Shown piece by piece: positions 1 through 6,968 of a stretch of DNA of 7,206 nucleotides. Made by a program: the position numbers and the translations under genes. Within the stretch, counting starts at the first letter, position 1. Every line of letters starts with the position of its first letter. Under the pieces are notes generated by a model, which was not told the origin of the DNA, did no database searches, and was given only the letters and a program-made list of their open reading frames with translations. The stretch lies in NCBI GenBank assembly GCA_002348535.1, contig DEBL01000035.1, forward strand, positions 1 through 7,206. Direction: 5' to 3'. This DNA comes from Deltaproteobacteria bacterium UBA2957 (GTDB taxonomy: Bacteria > Myxococcota_A > UBA796).

Positions 1-688
1 GGAAACTCATATTCGCCGCGCCCAACAAATAGCGGTGTCCCGGCTGACCTTTGGTCAGGGCTAACTCGACCGCTTGAGCCACGTCTCTGACGTCAACAAA
101 GGACACCGTTCCCGATGGAGCTACCGGCATCCCAAAATCTAAGAATGTTGAGACCGCATGCGTCGACGCTCCGCCCCACTCATCGCCGGGCCCAAGCAGG
201 AGCGTCGGATTCAAGATCACCGCATCGATGCCCGATGCACTCATTACCATTTGCTCACTGTAAAGCTTTGATCGGTAGTAGGGCCACGTCGCGATGAGTG
301 AATCGGGTGATGGCGACGACTCGGTGCTGACAACGCCGGGTTCCGTCGATACCGCCACAGTGCCCGAGGTTGATAGGTGTATGAACCGACGAACTCGGGC
401 CGTCCGAGCCGCCTCCAGAACATTGGCCGTGCCCGTAACATGGACTGCCCACGTTTCCGCGGCTCGGTCGAGCGAATGGGAGACCAATCCAGCAGCATGA
501 ACGACCACATCGGCCTTGGCAAAGGCTGCTTTGAGGCCACGCCCCTTCACGATGTCGATCTTCTTGCTCTCGCACCCATCCGGCGCACGGCCACTACGGG
601 AAATGCAGACGAGGTCGTGGTCGGGTGCGAGTCTGTCGACGATGTGTCGCCCCAGAAACCCCGTTGAGCCCGTGATTGCTACTCTCAT
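1..688 (-). CDS. Extended SDR, NAD-dependent epimerase/dehydratase family (3' end cut by window edge)
   Basis: Translating the minus strand from the ATG at 688-686 gives 229 codons with no stop before the left edge, so the C-terminus is missing. The start is followed at once by a Rossmann strand and the glycine motif TGSTGFLG (residues 6-13). Then come VVVHAAG (61-67), the catalytic-Ser region HLSTSG (104-109) and the YxxxK pair Y137/K141 (YYRSK). LNPTLLLGPGD near 165-175 and a VDVRDVA segment near 205 are also typical of extended SDRs of the dihydroflavonol reductase / 3-beta-HSD / HpnA-like group. A full protein would be about 300-340 residues, so roughly a quarter to a third is missing. 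It is expected to be a soluble NAD(P)-dependent reductase or epimerase. The ATG shares one base with the stop of the upstream megaenzyme gene, which suggests it reduces or oxidises a lipid intermediate of the same pathway; that role is inferred. The exact substrate cannot be read from the sequence. Confidence 0.93.
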   Translation of the reverse strand, partial: MRVAITGSTGFLGRHIVDRLAPDHDLVCISRSGRAPDGCESKKIDIVKGRGLKAAFAKADVVVHAAGLVSHSLDRAAETWAVHVTGTANVLEAARTARVRRFIHLSTSGTVAVSTEPGVVSTESSPSPDSLIATWPYYRSKLYSEQMVMSASGIDAVILNPTLLLGPGDEWGGASTHAVSTFLDFGMPVAPSGTVSFVDVRDVAQAVELALTKGQPGHRYLLGAANMSF

Positions 689-3600
689 CAGCCTTGGTAC
701 TCCGAGAGATTGAACACCCGCGTGAACTCAATCAAGAGCGGGATGTCGTTTGTCTTGATGGCTCCAGACATGAACTCTGATGGTGTCGGAATGTAGCCTT
801 CACAGATGATCCGCGTCACCATCTCAGGCGCGCTTTTCACGACACAATCTGCGCTGCCTTGTTGGGGACGCCCCGGCTCAACGCTGCAGGACTCCTCGGA
901 TACACACACGGTGTGCTTCACATCGCCCAACGAGAAGTACCATGAGACCGGGCGCTCCACCCGGTCGGCATCAAATCGCTGTGCAAGCCCCGACAACGCA
1001 GAGACAGCACGCTCCTGAGGCGTCTGTTCGGGCGGCTCAGCGGCTGCCAACGCTTCATCAGAGGTGGTCGCATCTAAATCGAGCACCTCGCCCTTGGACA
1101 GGGCCTCGACTGCCGCATGAGCCAACCGCGCCACAGTCCTCGCCGAATTGGCTGCAGTCTCGCCCTCGGTCATTGCACGCAAGCGGTCAATGGAAAGCAT
1201 CGGCCCGATTCGGACGTGAATCTTCCGCCCTTTGGGCAGCACACTGCCCTTGGGCAGTACGGCATAGGCGCCCTCGATATGAATCGGAAGAATGTCGACA
1301 TTGGCATCGAGGGCGACTTTCCCAACAAGGGGTTTGAAGTCTGCGAGATGACCGGATGTCTGCCGGGTACCTTCTGGAAAGATCAATACGACACGGCCTT
1401 CCTTCACCACCTGTGTCGCTTGACGGAGACTGGTCCGAAAACCCGATCTCCGATCGATGGCCGTGACATTGGTGAGGTGCTCAAAGTAGGCGACTTTCCA
1501 TGGATTTCCCTCAAAGAAATAGTCGCTCGCCGCCAAGGCCGTCATGTTGCGTCCGTACGCACCCAGTGCATGCTTCACCAGTCCCATATCGAGATGACTC
1601 GTGTGATTGGATACAACAAGAGTGGTCCGATTCGCCGGAATGTTGGCGCGTCCCGAAACCCTCGTGTTCAAGATGGCGCCATTGAGGGCTCTCTGGAGAA
1701 CACCCATGCCTTCTTTGAGGGCCGCAGCGATCGGTGCAGGCACATGGATGGCATCGGGCGCTTTCGGTTCTTGCTCGTCAATCTTGGCAGGAGCTCCGAC
1801 CAACTGGACCACATCCGCAACCGTCTCGCATCGGGACAACTCGACCGGATCGATGGAGCCTTCGCCTATTCCCTCGAGTGCACTGGCCAACTCCACCCAC
1901 ATGAGCGAGTCGAAGCCATGGGCCTCGAGCAGGTGAGTATTCAATTTGATTTCACCGCGATCCACTCCCGCCACAGCGGCGATCGCGTGGGCCACCGGGC
2001 CGCTCACCCCGTCTCCTCGTAGGCCAGACGGGGTAGCAGCAACAATCTTCTCCAAACTCTTGCGAGCGTCCTTTCGCTGTACCTTTCGTGTGGCCGTCCG
2101 CGGCAAAGGTGCGTCCACCAAGTGAATTACACTGGGTCTGTGCGTCATGGCCAAGGTCGCGACAGCATCGCCGATCGATCGCCTCGCCTCCGCCTTGGGC
2201 GTTCCCTCTTCCGCCCGCGCGAGCATTCCCAACCGTTCACCGCCCCGCGGGTCGTCGATCCCCACCAGCACATATTCTTCCACACCCCCGATCGCCCCGA
2301 GCATGTGTTCTGCGTCGTCGAGGTAAATGTTCTCACCGCTGGCGGTCACCACAACTTCTTTCGATCGTCCGACGAGCGTCAAACGATTCTTGTGATCCAG
2401 CCTGCCCATGTCGCCCGTGTGGAGCCAACCTTCCGCATCCACGGTCTCGGCACTCGCCCGATCGTTGCCGAAATATCCCTGCATGACATTGGGGCCTCGT
2501 GCCCATACCTCACCGACACCCTCTGCATCGGGTGCATGGATTTTCAGCTCTACACCCGGAATCGGCGTGCCCACATGGCCGGTTTTGGAGCCCGGCCGCG
2601 CGCGCGAAACGGTGAGAACGGGACTCGCTTCGGTCAGTCCGTAGCCCTCAGAGAGGTGCAGACCAAGCCCGGAAAACAGCGACTGGGTATCGCTCGGCAG
2701 GGCGGCCCCACCAGAGATCAGCAATCGAATGTTGCCTCCGAATTTGGAGTGAACAGAGCCGAACATCACCTTGCCGAGGTCAAGCCCTGTCGCCTTGCCA
2801 ATGGCCCGATTGAGTTCGAGCCCCACCTCAAAACCGGCACTAAACAGCGGACCCTTAGATTTCACTTGGCTGCGAATTCGCCGGTCGAGCAACTGCCACA
2901 GTGCTGGCACGCCCACCATGCAGGTGACTCGACCTTCCTTCAGCCCGTAGGCCAGCCGATCCCCATCCACCGCGTCGAGGTAAATGACGCGTGCACCCTT
3001 CGAGAGCGGCAACAACAACCCACACCCAAACTCAAAAGCATGGTGCAAAGGAAGCACGCTCAGCAGGCGGTCGTGTTCATTGAGGGTAAATACCCCCGAG
3101 ACCGACGCGATGAGCGCACAAAAGTTCGCATGACTCAGCATGACGCCCTTGGGAACGCCGGTCGTACCCGAGGTGTACAAGATGCTGGCGAGTTCCTGGC
3201 CATCGATGGGTGCTGCGGTCAACATCGAATGCCCGCCCGACTCGGTCAACTGGTGCAGGTCGTGGACGGGCAGATCGGTATCAAAGGTCTCCCGGGTTGA
3301 TGAATCCAAGACTGCGGCGACGGCACCCGAGGCTGCTTGAATTGTCTGCACAGCAGCGCGTTCGAGCCCGGGATCCAGCGGGACCGCGGTTGCTCCCAGC
3401 CGCAAAATTCCGAAGTATGCGATGGCCCAGTCGGGATGGTTCTCCGCGCTCAGCATCACGCGATCACCCGGCTTGACACCGGCTTGCTGCAATCGGGCCG
3501 CTGCAGCGATAGAACGCAGCCGCAACGAGCGGTAGCTCACCACAGTAAAGCCGTCCTCGTGGGTCCGCATTAAAGCGGGCGCGAGGTCGTGATGTTCGGC

Positions 3601-5349
3601 CGAATTGTCGAGCATTGCAACCAAGTTGTCGTGTGCTCGAATGGGCTTGACGGTCTTCTTGATCTTCTCGTCGATCAAGGGCGTCACGTTTTTCTGCAGA
3701 CCCGGCCCATGAACCTCAAGGATGTAGTGTCGCCAATCAATCTTCTCAGGATGCCAATCGAGGAGTCGCCGGTCATCGGCATCGAGTCTGGCGCATGCAT
3801 CCCGGACGTTGGTGCACGAAAATCGATAGTTGTGCGTGGCCATAAACGGAACAAACTGGTCGGTAATCCGCGCCTGTATGGAAATGCCCTTCGAGAGGCC
3901 CTTGAGTGCCGTCGAGGCCGGGCCCGCCAATGCCTCCATCGGACCTTCCGAGAGCCGACCCACGAGTTGCGCAAGAGATCCGGCCGCCGATGAGCGAAAG
4001 TGAGGGCCCCACTTGCGGTAGTTCTCTGCCGTCATGGACTCCGGTTCCATGCGCGCCTTGATCCAGTTGCCCACCGGATTGCCTCCAGCATCGCGCACGA
4101 AATGACGTCGTTTGAACAGACCCACCAGCTCGATCAATCGGTTGATGTTGAGCCCGTTCGTATCCGATGTCCCGTAGTGGTACACAACACGATGGCGCCC
4201 CTCGATGAGCTCCGCCAAACTGAGCATCATCCCGATGGCGACTTGATCCACCGGAATGATATCCAAACATGTCTCATCCTCGCGCGGGTAGACCACGGGG
4301 CCTTTCATCGCCAAATAGATGACGGGAGCCGACGTGTTGATGCCTTCGTTCCACCCGGTGGTTGGGTACGCCAATGCGGACTCAATGACGGCGGGTCGAG
4401 CAATCACAAACGGAACACCTGACTTTGCGAGGATCTGCTCGCCTATCGATTTGGTGTACGTGTAGATGTTGTGCCATCCCCAGTACTGGGCCCGCTCAGT
4501 CCCCCAATCAACCAGTTGAGCCTCTTCGAAGCGTCGCTTTACCTTCGCCAACTCGTCATTCAGCGCGGACCCTCGCGTGGGCTCTCCTTTTTCGAGGAGC
4601 TTCTTCTTCGCCTCATCCAAAAATCGGGACTGACGAAACGCGTCGTTTGACCGGTGCCGGACATTCTCAACCAGATCGACGCACTCTGCGATTTCTCGCT
4701 CCGGATCCCAATGGGACCGCTCGAGGTCGTTTGCCTTGGGAAAGGGGTGCGACAACGGATCGACTTCATCGACTTGACCCGTCCGGCCTCCAGCGACGTA
4801 CGCGGTCGACGTGTGCACGAACGGGACGCCCGGTGCTCCGTCGGGGGCGAGGTCACGCGCGAGATCCACCAAATTCTGCATGCCGAAGGCATTGACGTTC
4901 AATGCATAGTCAAGCGGTGGATTGAAATCGACGACGCCACTTGCGTTAACAATCGCCGTCAGCGTACCGCGCATCGAATCACGGATAGCCTCTGGCACGC
5001 CCGCGTACGGTTCCGTGACATCGCCGGGGATCACCGTGATCTTCGTCCGAAGCATCGCCTCGAAGGCACCCCCCGGAAAGCGCTCCCGCACCGGGTCGAA
5101 CACCGGGCTCGGCGCAATCTCAGCCCAGAATCGTTCCTCACTGGACTGAGTGACTACGCCGCTTCGCTTTCGCGGTCGTACGACCAAGAAGACATGATCA
5201 ACTTCTGGAAAATGATGCAGCAACATCGAAAACCAGACTTTGCCGAGAAAGCCGGTTCCGCCCATGACCAACAGGCGACTCCCCTCAAACTGGGCCCGAA
5301 CATCGAGTCGGTCCACCGCTGACGGTGTATCGTCACCGGGCTGCGTCAT
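688..5349 (-). CDS. elbD: Multidomain lipid-assembly enzyme: fatty acyl reductase - AMP ligase - ACP - PlsC acyltransferase - SCP2-like (ElbD-like)
   Basis: The 1553-residue protein shows five consecutive units. (a) About 20-550 is a fatty acyl reductase: GGTGFLG (30-36), catalytic Ser in HTSTAYV (S181), NIYTYTK with Y296/K300, and a FAR/sterile-type C-terminal part ending near IDWRHYI (537-543). (b) About 575-1105 is an AMP-forming long-chain acyl ligase: YTSGTTGVPKG (725-735), GYGLTEASP (902-910), HTGD (977-980), GRSKE (994-998) and the catalytic-lysine region RTATRK (K1089). (c) About 1113-1185 is an acyl carrier domain, with GFDSL at 1145-1149 and Ser1148 as the phosphopantetheine site. 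(d) About 1205-1410 is a PlsC domain, with HX4D (H1249/D1254) and FPEGTR (1324-1329). (e) About 1455-1550 is an SCP2-like lipid-binding domain. Linkers rich in E/P/A lie at 1187-1204 and 1420-1447. No signal peptide or membrane segment is evident. All catalytic motifs appear intact. The likely role is fatty acid activation, reduction and acyl transfer in ether-type lipid synthesis. The symbol follows myxobacterial ElbD by domain content and is tentative. Confidence 0.93.
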   Translation of the reverse strand: MTQPGDDTPSAVDRLDVRAQFEGSRLLVMGGTGFLGKVWFSMLLHHFPEVDHVFLVVRPRKRSGVVTQSSEERFWAEIAPSPVFDPVRERFPGGAFEAMLRTKITVIPGDVTEPYAGVPEAIRDSMRGTLTAIVNASGVVDFNPPLDYALNVNAFGMQNLVDLARDLAPDGAPGVPFVHTSTAYVAGGRTGQVDEVDPLSHPFPKANDLERSHWDPEREIAECVDLVENVRHRSNDAFRQSRFLDEAKKKLLEKGEPTRGSALNDELAKVKRRFEEAQLVDWGTERAQYWGWHNIYTYTKSIGEQILAKSGVPFVIARPAVIESALAYPTTGWNEGINTSAPVIYLAMKGPVVYPREDETCLDIIPVDQVAIGMMLSLAELIEGRHRVVYHYGTSDTNGLNINRLIELVGLFKRRHFVRDAGGNPVGNWIKARMEPESMTAENYRKWGPHFRSSAAGSLAQLVGRLSEGPMEALAGPASTALKGLSKGISIQARITDQFVPFMATHNYRFSCTNVRDACARLDADDRRLLDWHPEKIDWRHYILEVHGPGLQKNVTPLIDEKIKKTVKPIRAHDNLVAMLDNSAEHHDLAPALMRTHEDGFTVVSYRSLRLRSIAAAARLQQAGVKPGDRVMLSAENHPDWAIAYFGILRLGATAVPLDPGLERAAVQTIQAASGAVAAVLDSSTRETFDTDLPVHDLHQLTESGGHSMLTAAPIDGQELASILYTSGTTGVPKGVMLSHANFCALIASVSGVFTLNEHDRLLSVLPLHHAFEFGCGLLLPLSKGARVIYLDAVDGDRLAYGLKEGRVTCMVGVPALWQLLDRRIRSQVKSKGPLFSAGFEVGLELNRAIGKATGLDLGKVMFGSVHSKFGGNIRLLISGGAALPSDTQSLFSGLGLHLSEGYGLTEASPVLTVSRARPGSKTGHVGTPIPGVELKIHAPDAEGVGEVWARGPNVMQGYFGNDRASAETVDAEGWLHTGDMGRLDHKNRLTLVGRSKEVVVTASGENIYLDDAEHMLGAIGGVEEYVLVGIDDPRGGERLGMLARAEEGTPKAEARRSIGDAVATLAMTHRPSVIHLVDAPLPRTATRKVQRKDARKSLEKIVAATPSGLRGDGVSGPVAHAIAAVAGVDRGEIKLNTHLLEAHGFDSLMWVELASALEGIGEGSIDPVELSRCETVADVVQLVGAPAKIDEQEPKAPDAIHVPAPIAAALKEGMGVLQRALNGAILNTRVSGRANIPANRTTLVVSNHTSHLDMGLVKHALGAYGRNMTALAASDYFFEGNPWKVAYFEHLTNVTAIDRRSGFRTSLRQATQVVKEGRVVLIFPEGTRQTSGHLADFKPLVGKVALDANVDILPIHIEGAYAVLPKGSVLPKGRKIHVRIGPMLSIDRLRAMTEGETAANSARTVARLAHAAVEALSKGEVLDLDATTSDEALAAAEPPEQTPQERAVSALSGLAQRFDADRVERPVSWYFSLGDVKHTVCVSEESCSVEPGRPQQGSADCVVKSAPEMVTRIICEGYIPTPSEFMSGAIKTNDIPLLIEFTRVFNLSEYQG
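700..703 (-). promoter_or_regulatory. Possible ribosome binding site of the downstream SDR gene
   Basis: The minus strand reads GGAG at 703-700, 11 bases before the ATG at 688, which is slightly far. An AAGG at 695-692 is only 3 bases away. With the TGATG overlap, initiation may rely largely on re-initiation by ribosomes finishing the megaenzyme. Confidence 0.45.
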
Positions 5350-6968
5350 CGTGCGTCACCCTCCAACTGCATCGGCGTCGGGTCGGGGGAAACTTCTGCC
5401 ATCATGACCGGACAAATGCGGAAGCATGTGATGGACGGATCCGGTGGCGCGGTTTCCTTGGCCATTCGCAACGCCTCCGTCATCGTCGCGGCGGTCTCGT
5501 AGCCCAATATCTTGGGCACATACTCGTTGTCGGCACCCACCACAATCACGCGGCCGCGATGCTGGCGCCCGTTCTCACCCCAATACCACATGTAAAACGG
5601 GTGAGCCGGGTGGTAGGCCGACCCCGTACGGTACATCTGGATGTAGGCTGGATGGCTGGCAAACGTCTTCTCAAAGCGCTTGTGAAGTTCCATCGCATCC
5701 CGAGTCTGAGGCAAGAGTTTGTGGAAGAACTCGACATAGGCGGGGTGCTGGTCCTGATCAAACTTATCGGAGCACGGGTGCAGGATGATCATGGTGCCAC
5801 CGCGCTTCAGAAGCGGAACTCCCTTGTGCAAGTTGTGAAGATAGCCCTCGGCCATCACGCTCACAAGGAGTGGGTTTAGGTAGGCTCCCACGTTGTAGGG
5901 ACTGATGTAGGGAATCGGAAACACAACAATGTCCGATTGCCCCTGCACCGGAACGCAGTGTTGCTTGTAGACCAACTGGAGGATCGCGTCGTGAACCGCT
6001 TCGCATTCACCGGCAAAGACGCCAATCATGTCGTAAGGGGCGGGCACCCGCTCAAAGATGGCTTGCCGAGCGGGCTGGGGGAGAAACTTGAGGGTTCGGA
6101 CCAACGCGCGCAGTGCTTTGGATTCGGTCCGATTCAGCTCATCCTCGTTCTTCGCCAAGAAGGAGAGCGGAGTATCGAACATTCGATTGTTCACGGTTGT
6201 TTCAATGTGAAAGACGTTCAGTTTCTCCTCGATGAGTTTGCCTACAGCGGTCATTTTATCAGCGAGGTGCGACTTCTCTGGCTCCATGTAGGAGTCTGTC
6301 TTCCGAATCGTCGACGGGTTGTGGTGACCGCGAAGCGTACGGTACCCCACCAACCCTGTTCCGAGCGATTTGTAGCCACCGTTCATGGACACAAAGGTCA
6401 GGTTTACGTAGATGATCAGGTCGGAACTGGCCGCGCGCGCATTCAGTTCAACCTCGATCCCGTCCGCCGTGGTGCCCAAGTGCGTAAGCCCACCGGGCCG
6501 CTCCGCGTCGTGGTTGTACAGACGGTCTGGCCAGAATCGTTGAAAGGTGCGCTTGCCCACGATGTGTTCAATTTCCGGGCCAGACATCGGGCGATGAAAC
6601 GCCGTGGCTATGATGAGTTCGACATCATCGACCCCGGCTTCATCGAGCATCTTGATCACCGGCTCCAGCACGCGTTGTCGGCAGTCGGGTCGCTTCATCG
6701 GCGGCAGCGGCATGCTCAGGTCGTCGATGGCGATCGTGACCCGCATCCCGGGACGGAGTTTTGCATAAAGGGGTTCGTCATTGAGCGGGTGGCTCAAGGC
6801 GTAGCGAACCGCCGCGTCGGGATCGGGGAGCCCTTCGATGGGCGGTTTGGCGTAGATCACGCGGGTCCCCGCGGGAAGATCCACTTCCACCAGTTGGTCG
6901 CCTGAGAAGAGAACTCTGGGCTTCGACCGGTGGTCTAAAGTCACGACGCAAGGGTGTTCGACGCTCAT
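5346..6968 (-). CDS. LarA-like (DUF2088) protein, divergent nickel-pincer-enzyme homologue
   Basis: The 540-residue protein resembles the nickel-dependent lactate racemase LarA in two blocks. The N-terminal block has an IDDLSMPLP segment (81-89, the DxTRP position), FHRP (H125), NHD (H153), NGGYKS (K200) and RGHHNP (H215/H216). Spacing from K200 to H125 (75) and to H216 (16) matches the LarA spacing between Lys184, His108 and His200 as I recall it, so the pincer-cofactor Lys and the nickel-ligand His appear kept. A second block (about 345-400: SDIVVFPIP, then GGTMIILHP) fits the LarA C-terminal domain. It is about 100 residues longer than typical LarA, the extra being mainly a Trp/Tyr/His-rich segment near 405-470. 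LarA Arg75 aligns with M86 and His174 with L190/T191, so simple lactate racemization is unlikely. The gene overlaps both neighbours by 4 bases. Function within the lipid pathway is unknown; a cofactor-dependent epimerase or hydride-transfer enzyme is an inference. Confidence 0.85.
   Translation of the reverse strand: MSVEHPCVVTLDHRSKPRVLFSGDQLVEVDLPAGTRVIYAKPPIEGLPDPDAAVRYALSHPLNDEPLYAKLRPGMRVTIAIDDLSMPLPPMKRPDCRQRVLEPVIKMLDEAGVDDVELIIATAFHRPMSGPEIEHIVGKRTFQRFWPDRLYNHDAERPGGLTHLGTTADGIEVELNARAASSDLIIYVNLTFVSMNGGYKSLGTGLVGYRTLRGHHNPSTIRKTDSYMEPEKSHLADKMTAVGKLIEEKLNVFHIETTVNNRMFDTPLSFLAKNEDELNRTESKALRALVRTLKFLPQPARQAIFERVPAPYDMIGVFAGECEAVHDAILQLVYKQHCVPVQGQSDIVVFPIPYISPYNVGAYLNPLLVSVMAEGYLHNLHKGVPLLKRGGTMIILHPCSDKFDQDQHPAYVEFFHKLLPQTRDAMELHKRFEKTFASHPAYIQMYRTGSAYHPAHPFYMWYWGENGRQHRGRVIVVGADNEYVPKILGYETAATMTEALRMAKETAPPDPSITCFRICPVMMAEVSPDPTPMQLEGDAR
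5359..5364 (-). promoter_or_regulatory. Ribosome binding site of the multidomain enzyme gene
   Basis: The minus strand reads GGAGGG at 5364-5359, a strong Shine-Dalgarno match 9 bases before the ATG at 5349. It lies within the last codons of the LarA-like gene. It fixes the start about 25 residues before the Rossmann glycine motif and suggests vigorous initiation of this large protein in addition to coupling. Confidence 0.75.

Noticed and set aside
1234..1257. Short inverted and direct repeat (GGGCAG, CTGCCC, GGGCAG) that could form a 6-bp hairpin.
   Set aside because: It is inside the PlsC coding region, where it encodes a doubled VLPKG, and has no T-run on either strand, so it is not a terminator. 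It is best read as local codon repetition.
1117..2022. Plus-strand open frame of 301 codons opposite the ACP and PlsC domains.
   Set aside because: It is a shadow of the coding strand; the opposite frame holds the GFDSL, HX4D and FPEGTR motifs.
2122..3300. Long plus-strand open frame of 392 codons opposite the adenylation domain.
   Set aside because: It lies fully antisense to a motif-rich domain, its translation shows no recognisable family, and it is expected from the codon bias of a GC-rich gene.
5937..6905. Long plus-strand open frame of 322 codons opposite the LarA-like gene.
   Set aside because: It is antisense to a well-supported gene, with no recognisable motifs and no intergenic space for its own control region.
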